Made by a program: the position numbers and the translations under genes
Shown: in pieces, positions 31,301 through 41,518 of the stretch
Layout: each line of letters begins with the position of its first letter
How positions within the stretch are numbered: the stretch's first letter is position 1
The notes under the pieces: generated by a model
The model's input: only the letters and a program-made list of their open reading frames with translations
Told to the model about the DNA's origin: nothing
Databases searched by the model: none
Assembly (NCBI GenBank): GCA_977017575.1
Contig: CDRNVI010000075.1
Span: 54,201 to 118,200 of the forward strand
Length of the DNA: 64,000 nt
Reading direction: 5' to 3'
Source: Paramoeba atlantica
Lineage: Eukaryota; Discosea

Positions 31301-31365
31301 TTTTTTTTTTTCTTTCGGAGGAGGAGTGGTCTCCAACAAAGCGGATATATCTCTTTTTTTTTTTG

Positions 31366-31923
31366 TAATTTTTTCGCCATAGGAAAAAGGTAGTAAACTG
31401 TATTGAAATAAACTGTATCTCAATCATTTAATGTTTGGTTGTAATCTGATAGTGATCTTTGTTGCTATTACAATAGATTTCAAAATATCTGCATAATCAT
31501 CGAGTATGATGCGCGCTGTCTAAACTAAAAACACCATGAACTAACGACTGGGAAGTCTGCACACGGTGTGGGGAGGCGGGTGGGGAAAATTTTTAAACTA
31601 TGAGTAGTGAAAAAAGGCCAATCTCAATCAATTGAATTTTTAAATTATGACTGTCTCCAAAATAACCTTCTATGTACATTTTCTCATTCGATACAATGGT
31701 CTTCAAAATTACTTTCGCATGCTTTCATAATTTTTTCGCCATAGGAAAAAGGTAGTAAACTGTATTGAAATAAACTGTATCTCAATCATTTAATGTTTGG
31801 TTGTAATCTGATAGTGATCTTTGTTGCTATTACAATAGATTTCAAAATATCTGCATAATCATCGAGTATGATGCGCGCTGTCTAAACTAAAAACACCATG
31901 AACTAACGACTGGGAAGTCTGCA
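31366..31923 (-). repeat. B1-A2-linker-B2 block of VIPER #2
   Basis: Two 196-bp copies (31366-31561 and 31728-31923) running TAATTTTTTCGCC ... GGGAAGTCTGCA surround the 101-bp A2 (31627-31727), whose partner A1 lies at 39889-39989 next to the gag ATG. Confidence 0.88.
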
Positions 31924-34664
31924 CCCTCCCCGTCGCCAGTCTCCCTTGGACACATTAACCATACCGTCCTTTCGCCAAGTTCCGTAGCGGTTCCTGCTCC
32001 AAGGGTCAGCTAAGTTCGCATTCGTTTCAACATAGTGTGCCGCTATTTTTATTCCTCGGATGTTGATGAAATTTAAAATTCGAATAAGAACTGTGGATAT
32101 ATTATATGAATCCGACCACTGCTTTGCAATCGCGTATTTGACACTCGTATTGTCCACACATAATCGAATGTTTTTCCAACGTGCCCAATGATCTTTAAAA
32201 GTAATCAAAGCCTTTTCAATGGCTGTAGCCTCTGCATAATTGATTTCCATATCCGATTCCCAAGGTGCACCACCACCATAAACGGCTCCATCCGGACAAA
32301 TGAGAACAGCACCCCATCCGTCTAGCGATGCATCAGTGAACAGCACTGCCTCAGGTATATCAATTCTCCTAGGCTGATGTTGCCATTTGTTCAACCGAAT
32401 TTCTTGTATCCATTTCTTAAGAAGATGGCAAACAGTTGGGGGCATGTTAATGTGATCCGTATCTCGAATTTTGCCCTTGTTCAGCTTGCTAACTTGTCGG
32501 CGGACAAATTTTATTGTCCAATAATACTTGGGTATCAAGACTTGTAGAATTCCAGATGCGTACAATAGGCGTGCACATAGAGATTCCAATTGGTGCATTG
32601 GCATTACATCAGGAATGTCATGTGGAATTTTGTTCACGAACAGTTCAGCGAGTCTGAAGCACTGAGTATCATGATCATAGCTTACACCCAAAAAGTCATA
32701 CTTTGGGCCACAATATGACTCTTCTTCCTTGAAGGTAGCGTTTAATTTTTTTGCCCGAGTTTCCAACCAATTTTCATATAATTTGCATTGATGTTGAGCT
32801 CCAGTGTAACGTATTCCGTCGATATAGATATCTATATTGCCATTCTTCAGTGAACTTTCTGTCATGATAGAGTCTTTCGTATATTTCGGATCACCTGCTA
32901 CCACTCCTGTTAAAATTTGCTGTATTTCAGGGGCGCAACAATGGCCCATCGGCATGCGAGTTAGTTGATATGTAGCGTCTCCATATCGAAAACGATAGAA
33001 ACACTTAGAATGTTGTGGTAACGCAACCTGATAAAAACTTGATTTTAAATCTCTCTTTACTGCACATGATGAACGAACACTTTCAGCGTATGATCCCGGT
33101 TGATCTATTGGAACGTGGGCTACGTGAGTATTTTGCAAAATAGCGTTTTGATGCTTGGGCCAACATATAAAACGGCGTCTTTTTACTCCGTTCCTCTCTT
33201 CGACCACGGTAGATGGTAATACCTTGCCTTTCGTAGGATTGCTTCGTAACTCTTCATAACTGACACGCTCGATGATGCCATTTTCAGATAGCTGCTTAAT
33301 ATCTGTATGCGATAAGGATCCGTTGGAGCGAGGTAGAATTCCAATATTATTCAAAATAGGGAAATGTGGCATCGTTATGTTTTTCCATACGTCTGTAAAC
33401 CTTGTTCCCACTTCAGGCTTCATATGTTGTATTGCCGTTGAAAGGTCAATTGGTTGCACTTTGGGGGCGTGTAACGGGATGTTGAATTGTTCTGGAGTAG
33501 CCATACTAGATTTCCGAATTGTGCGTGTCCAGATAACTTTTTTCCTAGGCGCAACGTCTTTCTGCTGTGTATCCCAATACGACATTAAGTTCTTCTTGCT
33601 GTTTAAAGGAAACGTGTCACCCATTGTGTTCCTAAGGCGCGTGCCGTCGTTTCCGATCTTCCGGAGTATCGGAGTAGAGTGGTTACGTTCTTGTGGTTTG
33701 CGAGGTTCATTACTTCTTCCAATGTTAGTTTCTTCAGTGCCACTTGTTTCATCAGGGAGTGCACGGCTCCGTGCTTCATCGAATGTGAGGAATACCCCGG
33801 ACCCAGATGCTTTCTGAGAAAACTCGCTACCTTTTGAGTGCTTGCCTGAGAGATTTTTTGATTGGGTTTCAATTTGCGAAGATGGGTGTATATCAGATGG
33901 GTATACGCACCTTCGATTACCACAAAACAATCTGGGCGAAAAGGTTGCATCTTTGTAGTTTTTGTTTTGTTTCCCATATGTAGAACAATGCTTGTAGGGT
34001 TCAGGTGAATTACATCCTTTCTTTGTAACTTGCAAATATCGCCTATTCGGGAGGCTGTCTTGTACGCCAACAGAACAGCTATGAACATGTCTGTGGGCAT
34101 CAGTCGGCTCAACTCGTTTATGTGATATTTGTTTACAGGTTTCGCTTGGTGAGTCGGAATAGTGGCTCCCGTGCGTAAAAGAGTGTTGCAATACATCCTT
34201 ATAAGTTCGAAATTTTGTCCGGAGGCTTTCAGAAGGGCTTGCAAGTGCTTCCCGTATGTTAGCTTTGTCTGGTTTGTTACTGTCATTTGATTGAGAAATT
34301 CGATTGCTCCATCGCTGCAAAACTGAAATCTTTTCTCTTCCATTCGTCTTAAAAGGCGGGCTCTTGTTTTCCATGTGTTGACACTCCACATTTTCCGAAG
34401 GCAATTTCTGGTTATTGGCTGGATTATTCCTAAGAAATTCATTACATAATCTTCCTCCCTGATGTCGGAATTCTTCTTTTGTTGGCAGTTTATCTTGTTC
34501 TGACTTGTCACACTCTTTGTTTGGGGCAGATTTACTGATTTTGAATTTTGTTTTGTAATTTTTAGTTCCATCAAATTTTTCGTTCTGTATTCCCTTTTTG
34601 AAAGTATCATGTTCGACTGACTTTTTGCACGGGGGCAGACTCCTGTGAGTCAATTGCTCCGGCC
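31903..34664 (-). CDS. reverse transcriptase / RNase H of VIPER #2
   Basis: The open frame extends over 900 codons, but recognisable RT begins around 33850, after the region that overlaps YR in another frame. Seen in order: MATPEQFNIPLHAP (leader block shared with #1, #3, #4), RT fingers/palm (RRRFICWPK, CAVKRDLKSSFYQVAL with the motif A Asp, LPQHSKCFYRFRYG, TRMPMGHCCAPEIQ), catalytic YIDGI near 32820, thumb (LESLCARLLYASGIL), then RNase H with FTDAS, NYAEA, CVDNTS and NLADPWSR acidic residues. It copies element RNA and removes the RNA strand. Frame has no stop down to 31903. The real start is uncertain: frameshift from YR or re-initiation are both possible. Confidence 0.85.
33603..34610 (-). 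CDS. tyrosine recombinase (YR), VIPER #2
   Basis: 335 residues from ATG 34610, 39 nt after the gag stop (34650-34652). A basic N-terminal tail leads to the core-binding domain (TWKTRARLLRRMEEKRFQFC, LTYGKHLQALLKA), then TASRIGDICKL (catalytic Arg), GPGYSSHSMKHGAV (His-x-x-Lys box; the following Arg of the other families is His here) and HKNVTTLLRYSG with the presumed nucleophilic Tyr. Entirely covered by the RT frame on the same strand. Intact. Confidence 0.82.
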   Translation of the reverse strand: MILSKREYRTKNLMELKITKQNSKSVNLPQTKSVTSQNKINCQQKKNSDIREEDYVMNFLGIIQPITRNCLRKMWSVNTWKTRARLLRRMEEKRFQFCSDGAIEFLNQMTVTNQTKLTYGKHLQALLKASGQNFELIRMYCNTLLRTGATIPTHQAKPVNKYHINELSRLMPTDMFIAVLLAYKTASRIGDICKLQRKDVIHLNPTSIVLHMGNKTKTTKMQPFRPDCFVVIEGAYTHLIYTHLRKLKPNQKISQASTQKVASFLRKHLGPGYSSHSMKHGAVHSLMKQVALKKLTLEEVMNLANHKNVTTLLRYSGRSETTARALGTQWVTRFL

Positions 34665-34914
34665 AGTGGACAAGGGATGCCACCAAGCAAAGCGAGCCCG
34701 CTTGCACGGTTAGAATTAAAAACGCAATTCTTTCCTCCAGCTTTTTCAACCGACTAGCGAAACATTCTTTTTTTTAGTCGATCAATGATTTAGTCTTTTT
34801 TTTACGACTTTAACGTCTTGTTGTAGTATACAATGGCAGTATACAATGTTGCTGTATACTCAAAATAATAGTTTCACGTGTTTTCCGTTCCTTTATTTAT
34901 TCACATGTTACTCA

Positions 34915-35205
34915 AAAAAGCAAAACAGTAATAGCCGAATGCTGAAAGTAGCGAAAAAGTGACGACTCAAAGCAGCGAAACGGTGATAACCCAAAGCAGC
35001 GAAACAGTAACAACCAAGAGCTGAAAGCTGCGGAACAATAATCACCAAGCAGCAAAACAAAAATAACCAAAGGCTGAAACCTAACCAAGCAGCGAAACAG
35101 TAATCACCAAAGGCTGAAAGCAACGAAACATTATTAATCACCAAAGGCTGAAAGCAACGAAACATTATTAACGAAATGTTAAAAGCAGCGAAAATGTAAT
35201 ATTCA
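34915..35205 (-). repeat. 3' UTR minisatellite of LINE A
   Basis: Imperfect repeats of 15-35 bp around AGCAGCGAAACAGTAATCACC and AAAGGCTGAAAGCAACGAAAC; about nine units. Two 34-bp copies at the right end (35100-35170) are almost identical. Part of the LINE 3' UTR, just after the stop. Confidence 0.75.
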
Positions 35206-35214
35206 GAGGAGTGT

Positions 35215-38200
35215 TTAAAGACGGAGTCCTCCTACCCATTTCTCGGTTTCTATATATTGGCGCAATTGAGAGACGACTGCATAGGCTGAATATTTTTCCA
35301 GTTCAAGTTGAAAAGCTTCTCGTACAATCTTGTAATCAACATCACTTCTTTTCGCCAATGTTTTCAGCAAAACCTTTCTCTTCATGTAGTACTCCACAAT
35401 CTGTCACAGCTATGCAGCGAAAGCATTCTGGATCAAGACCTTTTTCTTTGACATATTTTGCTATCTTCCGCTCTTCCGCACTCTGCAGCAGGGCATTGCT
35501 GCTCTGCTTTGCATAGCTGCTGCAGCACGTATGTACCACGGTAACGTCGTATAAAATTTCTCCAACATCTGGCCACATAATCGCTAGGTCTGGGCCAGAT
35601 CTAATTCGACGCGCTCGGCAAGGATGGTATTCCGCCGCTTCTGGGGAAATTGAGCACTTGCATTTGGTGCAAAAAAAGGACGCATGAATACGAGGTTCGA
35701 TCGCACATGGAAGACCAGCTTTGGAACACATTTCGGCAATATAGCGTACCAAATGAGAATGTTTTCTCGTGCAATTCATGCCAGCACATCGTGAACATCC
35801 CGCTACGTGTGGAATGATTTTGCTTGATGTTTCGATTGTTCCACATCCAGGGCATGTAATCTCGCCTGACACATTACTTAGAGCAATTCCTAGGCGCATC
35901 ATTAGAGTGTAACGAAAAAGATATGGATTTACGTAGTTGCACGTTGAATCTAAGTGATTGTTCGCCTCCTTCGTTCGCTTTATGATATTTTGGAATCTCG
36001 GTATTGCATTCAATTCTGCTGCTGTCTTCTCGTGTTCATTCTTCATGCTCTTTCTTAGCTGGGTGCGTGCAGCTTGTGAATTCGTTCGTGTGCTGTCGGC
36101 TTGTTTCTTGCCTCCCTTATCTACCGGAGCATTAATGGGTTTCGATCGCTCATCAATAGATTTTAGGGACGCTTCGAAAAAGTAGCGTTGCTTTAGAACG
36201 GTTGAGGTGATTCCTAGACCTCCCATTTTACATGGGAGGGCAGAGAGTTTAAGTGCTTCACTATCTGCACCACACCATTTCTTTAAGATCTCATGGATTT
36301 CCTCGTCGAACACCTGGGCAAGAAGAAACGAAGCTCCAGGTTTGTGGACTCGAAGGTGGTAATCATGACGGGGTATGGTACATCGCTTGAGAATCGCTAG
36401 TGACAAGTTGCTGGGACCCATAGCGCGAAGTCTTCGAAATAAACATTTATGTTTCCCTAACTTCTCCAAGAGCTTTCGTTCAACGGCTTTATTATGCCCG
36501 ATGTATGCTCCTAGGACCTTGATGGAATCCACACAGTCTTCCACCCCAAGTTCCTTGAGATCCATCCCTCGATTATTCGTTGAACTGTTGCCTTGGAATA
36601 CTTCGCATTTACGGGAATTAATTTCAAGATTCAGACCACTTGCTAGTTCTTTGAGGTGAAGGAACGCAACTTCCAAAGACGACTCATTTTTGGAGCTCAT
36701 CGTCACATCGTCCTGGTAGGCTCTGATAGTAACCTCTGGATAGAGCTTCGCAATTTCTTTCAAAGGACCTTGTAGCAGTGCGCAAAAATAAACCGAAGAG
36801 AGTGCTGATCCTTGACGGACCCCAGACGAGCTTTCGATCACGGAATGTAATGAGTCGTTGGCGAAAAATAAAAGTTCCGATGGTTGACCATATTCAAAAT
36901 AGAACATTCGCATAAAGTGTTTGAATACCGGGTATTGAAGGAGCGCTTCTTCTATTGCCGTACGTTGTGGCGTATTGTATGCATTCTTGAAGTCAATCGT
37001 CAAAATTGTGGCTCCAGCTTCATGCTCTTCCAAAAGTTCATGTACAATGGACTCACATGCATTCTTTTGTAATATGCCTCTTTGGATCGGTTGGAATATG
37101 TCTGACAAGGAGTTCGCATGGCGCTCAAGGAGGATACAACCGCAAATTTTTAGCAGCGTTTCCCCCATTGCAACCGGTCGTATTCCATTGTTCGGTTTTG
37201 CAAGGGCTATCATTCTGCATCGTGTTAATCTTACTCGGACACTTTTCGCAACTTCCCCATTTATGACGTCTCTCAGCATGTGGCAGAGTGAAAGGCAGGA
37301 TTCTTCGTCCTCCACTAAAATTCGCATCATGCTTTCACTCAGACCTGTCGGGCCAGGAGCTGCACCTTTTGACAATTTTTCAGTCGCTAGACGAAGTTCA
37401 GAAGGTTCCAATATCGCAATTCGCGGGAAGTCTCGATCAGAAGTTTGAGGTGTAGGGCCTTTGGGGTGTAGATCTCGAAGTTTGTCAACCTTTTCCCAGA
37501 GTGGAAGAGCAGAGTCCTTGTAAACATTGTCGAGTATGCGGGTAGCTTTTCCAAGATTTCCTGCCTTTGCTGCTTGCAATGCATTTCGAATTGATCGTTT
37601 GTCTACTTCTTGTACAAGTCGTTCTTCCTCGGTAATGTTCGTATCGATAGTTTCCCACTCACGTCTCCCTCGACGCTGTACGGAGCTCTGGCGCCGTAGG
37701 TAGTTTAGACGGATTGTGGCCAAAGAGTCCCGTGGTGTATCGAGGAGTTTGTGCCAGATAACAGTTCTTTCTGCTTCTGTCTGAGCCTTCGGGTACGCTT
37801 TAATAATGGAACGAAAAATCGCGATTACATGGACGGCAAACGTTGGATCAATTTGTGCCATCTTTGGCAGCGGTTCCAAATCAGATGTTCCGTCAATGCC
37901 TCGCTCCTCCTTGTTCTCTGAATTTCCAGTGTTTTCCATTGACACATCGACGCTTTTTACTTTATTTAGACACAGTGCCTTAATGGACCAAATTTTCACT
38001 TTTGCAGATGGAGGAAGGTAGATAAAACCAGAGGGTCCATTGTCTCCGTCGCTTGGCTTGTATTCCACCTTCAGCTTTACAATACCTTTTCGGACAGTCC
38101 TCTTCACCACTACTCCTTTTGAGGCATATTTCTGCTCTTTTTTGAATCCCCATCTCAGTTCGCACGTCGTTCCTTTGCCCCATTCATGGATAATGGTGTT

Positions 38201-38572
38201 GATGTGATCTGGAGCCTTCGGAAATTCTTCGTTTTTGCGTTGCCCCACTTCCCCATCCATCGACGTCACTTCCTCATCCACCGACATCACATCAGATTCT
38301 TCGCCTGTGGTATCATCGGAGGCGCCTTCGCAATCTTCAGGATGTTTGGATGAATCTCTCTCCTCATCGGAATCATTCTCGGACTCTTGTGAGGTCGGCC
38401 TTGCATCAGAAAATTTTATCCTTGGCCGTCGGTAGTCGCTATGTACCTCGTGGTCGGCCCAGTTCGGCGATAATTCCTTTGCACTCATAATAACTCTCAC
38501 ACGGGGGGTTTTCTTTGGCTTATCGAGCGTTGATCCCCTCTTCATAATTTGTTCGGCGTTTTGCGTGTTCAT
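35215..38572 (-). pseudogene. A-type LINE protein: RT, zinc fingers, restriction-like endonuclease, one frameshift
   Basis: 1076-codon frame from ATG 38572 plus a 60-codon C-terminus in another frame after a 1-nt shift near 35385 (..GVLHEE / KVLLKTLAKR..). Approximate residues: N-terminal acidic region 1-130; EWGKGTTCELRW module 135-210; linker 240-330; RT 390-640 with AAPGPTG, motif A (IDFKNAYN), GVRQGSALSS and AYQDDV near 618; thumb 680-730; finger CPGC...GCSRC near 904; second finger CTKCKC..H.C near 965; nuclease RSGPDLAIMW near 988, DVTVV near 1008 and a Lys helix near 1036. The order RT-finger-PD-(D/E)XK is that of CRE/R2-type LINEs, which nick the target and prime from it. Best A-type reference in the window. 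Confidence 0.88.
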
Positions 38573-38589
38573 ACGAGTAAAAATAAAAC

Positions 38590-38605
38590 AACAAGGTACA
38601 GAAAG
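38590..38605 (-). other. truncated spliced-leader footprint at LINE A 5' end
   Basis: Minus strand TTTCTGTACCTTGTTG, then an AT-rich 18-nt leader to ATG 38572. The leader copy stops at the gag target site, so reverse transcription ended inside the leader. Confidence 0.75.
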
Positions 38606-40065
38606 TGGACCCCCGTCCGTAGAAAACCGGGTTTAAGCCCCCCCGATTTACTGCCCTGAAATTCCGTGAATAAGGCCGTTGAATGTCCCTACCATAGTGA
38701 TTTTTTTGATTAGTTTCGGTTTGTGAATATGTTGCGGAAACATTCTGTTGTCCTGATCGGTATCCCCGCATTGGCGTGAAACCTCGTCCTCTGCCCCGGT
38801 TATAATTTACGCTTGTATTGATCAAATTCCCCAAGACGTCATCTGAATTTCGGTGGGCATTATAATGAGATTGCACATAACTAGTATCGGAGCCCTTTAA
38901 TGACCCCAGTTTAATGCGTAAACGATCAAGTGTCAACTGTCCAACTTCAAAATGTTTTTCTGAATCTTCAGCTTCATTCTGGCGATCTGCTGTTGCTCGC
39001 ATCCATTGTTTTAATAATTCCCACAGAAATTTCAATTCTTCATTCAGATAAATTGGCATTTGCAATGCTTCTTTCAGCCGATTTTCCAAAATATCTAGAG
39101 AGAACGGTTCACCAGAGTTTAGTATTCCAGACCAGGTTCGTACTTTCTGCCATTTAAATGAACTCTCTTCGAATTGACCACGAAGTTCGGATCCTGAGAT
39201 ATCTGAAGTTTCCTCATCTTTCGGAACCTTAGATACGATCTTAATATTGTTGTACATGACACCTTCCTCAGGTAAAGCGTACAGGCCCTGGCCATAGTCG
39301 ACTTGTAAAAAGGGTTTTCCATTTTCATCAATTCCGGGATAGGCTATTCCTTTCCACACTTGCAAAGCACTTGGACCTAATTCTTCATAGTACCACGAAA
39401 CATCCAGCTCGACGGTGTACTTGTCTAGAAGAGAAGTAACTTTGCAAAAAACTTTTTTCAACTCGTCGGGGCTCATACAATGATTCGGGTTCACTTGTTC
39501 GTGGTGGCGCACTTCACTAGTACCCGCATCAGAGGTTCCTATGCTTGACCCTTTTTGATTCTGACGGTCGTTCAACCTTTGGGTCACTTCCATCGTCATG
39601 GAGCGCAATATCTTCATTTCATTCCGTACTTCCGCATCACGTTTTCCAAACTCTTTTTGGAGATTTTCTTGCGCAGTTGAAACTTTCTTTACGTCCGTAC
39701 GAAATTCGGAAATCTGCTGTAATATTATCTGTAAAGTTTGATTAATGTTCGAATCTTCCCCCGTACCCACAGTAACGCTATCTCCACCACAAGGCTGAAC
39801 CATAACAGGTTCTTCAGAGAGCGGGCCCGACTCAGGTGCAGCTTGAGACGAATCCGCCAGTTGAGAACGTGTTGAAACCATAAATTCGATCAATTGAATT
39901 TTTAAATTATGACTGTCTCCAAAATAACCTTCTATGTACATTTTCTCATTCGATACAATGGTCTTCAAAATTACTTTCGCATGCTTTCAATAATGCCGGA
40001 AAATCACCTTCAGCTTTAGAAGGGCATACAACCTTTTAGCTGCAACTTGCAGCCTTTAACTATTC

Positions 40066-40575
40066 TCAACATTCCCCAAACAACTTCAACTTTCCGCTCC
40101 TGCATGTCTCTCGTGTAAACCCCGAGGCTATGCACACGCCAGTTTTAGGTTTCGTGCGGTGAAGTCGAACTTCGTGGAATAAGGGCTCGAGCTGAATGGG
40201 GTTTTTGGGCGCTCGAGAGCCATTGCTCCGTTTCATTCTACTTTTCATGCATACGAAACTGGTGCGAAAAAGGCGAACTTCGTGGAATAAAGACCCGAGC
40301 TGAAAGGGGTTTTTGGGCGCTCGAGGGCCGTTGCTCCGTTTCATTCCACTTTTCACACATTCGAAACTGGTCCGAAAAATGCAAACTACGTGGAAGAGGG
40401 GCCCGAGCTGAATGGGGTTTTTGGGCGCTCGAGGGCCATTGGTCCATGTAGTCATCTTTTTCACCGATGCCAAGCCGGAGGGGTATAACCGAAGAAAGCA
40501 GCGATCAATCCATGCTCCTAAGCTACCTCCTGCACCTACGCTACCTCGGATGGGGCGCCAGCCCCCTTGTGACAT
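40066..40575 (-). CDS. unknown SL-tagged ORF with three 36-residue repeats
   Basis: ATG 40575 lies 35 nt downstream of a complete 37-nt SL footprint, so this is the likely start of an mRNA copied back into DNA. About 170 residues: Gly-rich start, then three tandem 36-residue units containing NGPRAPKNPIQLGPLFHEVR-like sequence with KxxMKR between. No family recognised and no signal peptide evident. No poly(A) tail or target duplication could be identified. It may be a protein of the source gene or a non-coding RNA with accidental frame. Confidence 0.45.
   Translation of the reverse strand: MSQGGWRPIRGSVGAGGSLGAWIDRCFLRLYPSGLASVKKMTTWTNGPRAPKNPIQLGPLFHVVCIFRTSFECVKSGMKRSNGPRAPKNPFQLGSLFHEVRLFRTSFVCMKSRMKRSNGSRAPKNPIQLEPLFHEVRLHRTKPKTGVCIASGFTRETCRSGKLKLFGEC
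40163..40447 (-). repeat. 108-bp tandem repeat
   Basis: Three imperfect units of 108 bp (for example TTCGTGGAATAA at 40171 and 40279, TACGTGGAAGAG at 40387), each with GCTGAAxGGGGTTTTTGGGC and GCTCGAGxGCC. The period is divisible by 3, keeping the ORF open. Confidence 0.85.
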
Positions 40576-40609
40576 TGAGATGTAAAACTTAGTAGAAATA
40601 CAACAAGGA

Positions 40610-40646
40610 CAACAAGGTACAGAAACTGTATCTTTATCGTTAAAGA
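40610..40646 (-). other. complete spliced-leader footprint (37 nt)
   Basis: Same 37 nt as at 16570-16606 but with different sequence on both sides, so the shared part defines at least 37 nt of the leader. The octamer CAACAAGG is duplicated just downstream (40601-40608). Confidence 0.78.
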
Positions 40647-40690
40647 AGTACATTGAAAGGAGCTTTCCGATATTTTTCCAGATTTCACGT

Positions 40691-41518
40691 ATGTGTCGTG
40701 TTTGGCCTCTCGAAACAGCTGGGCGCATTTCGTCGCAAGATTGGAGGGAGCGAGATCCGACTGCGGTATTACCGCGAACACAGACTATGACATCTCGAGT
40801 TCCACGTCCGGTGACTACTACTGACCATGGAGAACAGGGATTGCCAGGAGACCTTTCTGCTAGTGAAACGACGCCCCCCATTCTTGATCCCAATGCACTG
40901 GACCCGTACGAACCAATCACTTACGAACCATGGCTTCTAACATTGGATGAGGGTGGCTTTCGTACCCGAGACTTAATGCGCGAGTTGCGTGACGCTCCCG
41001 AGTTTGGATTAAGGGTCAATCAGTTCTTCCAGGATCGTTCTTTTGTGAAACAACAGGAGCGGAATTTTACGGGGATCTTTTGCAAGTGGATCGTATTGGC
41101 CCGTCAGACGCCCGGATGGAATCAGGGGGCTTTTATAGAAATGGGAAGAGCCATTGTTCAGATGCTTCGGGATGCATACTGGCGTGCACGTCGTGTTGAT
41201 GTAGAGTTGGTCCACGAAAAATTACAGAAGGAGGTTCGGCCGAACGATAAATTTTACCATCACGTAAGCGATCAGCTTGCTGAACGACAGAAGCACTATG
41301 CTCGCGCGTACACGACCTACACGGCGCAATCTACGGCAGCTCGTTCGTATCCTCAAGATTTGGGGTTTACCCGACCACCTACAACATTTCGCAGAGGAGG
41401 GCTTTGCTTCGGATGTCGCTCGCCTGACCACATGTGGCGGAACTGCCCAAAACGCTTCCAACAACCGGATTTTCGTTCAAGGGTGGCTGGCCCTGCGCAC
41501 AGCGGCAAGAACTTCTGA
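40691..41518 (+). CDS. Gag-like protein of VIPER #3, probably 5'-truncated
   Basis: Open from ATG 40691 (a second ATG at 40785 region). Residues about 70-200 align with Gag of #4: DPYEPITYEPWL, RTRDLMRELRDAPEFGL, then YWRARRVDVELVHEKL. Near the C-terminus is a CCHC knuckle CFGCRSPDHMWRNC. The N-terminal block MAGILNTVRR of #1/#4 is missing, so the 5' end and repeat A1 are lost near 40650. Likely RNA-binding capsid-type protein. Confidence 0.75.
   Translation: MCRVWPLETAGRISSQDWRERDPTAVLPRTQTMTSRVPRPVTTTDHGEQGLPGDLSASETTPPILDPNALDPYEPITYEPWLLTLDEGGFRTRDLMRELRDAPEFGLRVNQFFQDRSFVKQQERNFTGIFCKWIVLARQTPGWNQGAFIEMGRAIVQMLRDAYWRARRVDVELVHEKLQKEVRPNDKFYHHVSDQLAERQKHYARAYTTYTAQSTAARSYPQDLGFTRPPTTFRRGGLCFGCRSPDHMWRNCPKRFQQPDFRSRVAGPAHSGKNF

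Larger units (their letters stand above)
34672..38604 (-). mobile_element. near-complete A-type LINE
   Basis: 3933 bp flanked by a 7-bp duplication AGTGGAC (34665-34671; 38605-38611). The 5' end is the last 15-16 nt of the spliced leader followed by an 18-nt leader and ATG 38572; the 3' part holds a minisatellite-rich UTR. The presence of the leader at the 5' junction shows that the template was a trans-spliced mRNA. Confidence 0.88.
34650..39881 (-). pseudogene. Gag-like protein of VIPER #2, interrupted by LINE A
   Basis: ATG 39881 (MVSTRSQLAD...) rather than the longer upstream GTG/ATG frame, because A1 ends just before it. About 425 residues: Ser/Glu-rich N-terminus, coiled-coil-like block, conserved VRTWSGILNSGEPFSLDILE...LLKQWMRATA and LDRLRIKLGSLKGSDTSYV, then an Arg/Gly-rich tail (NYNRGRGRGF). 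At 38605 the LINE begins; the last seven codons and stop lie beyond it at 34671-34650. A GACTC/GAGTC pair (34639-34652 region) follows the end of gag, as in the array gag genes. Confidence 0.82.
31366..39989 (-). mobile_element. VIPER-like YR retrotransposon #2 (carries an A-type LINE in gag)
   Basis: Minus order: A1 (39989-39889), gag (39881 on), YR (34610-33603), RT/RNase H (to 31903), B1 (31923-31728), A2 (31727-31627), linker (31626-31562), B2 (31561-31366). B1 and B2 are both 196 bp, A1 and A2 about 101 bp. Without the 3933-bp LINE it is about 4.68 kb. Linker is longer (65 bp) than in the other families but contains CCCCACCCGCCTCCCCACACC. No target duplication noticed. This is the only copy here with a complete RT domain. 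Confidence 0.88.
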
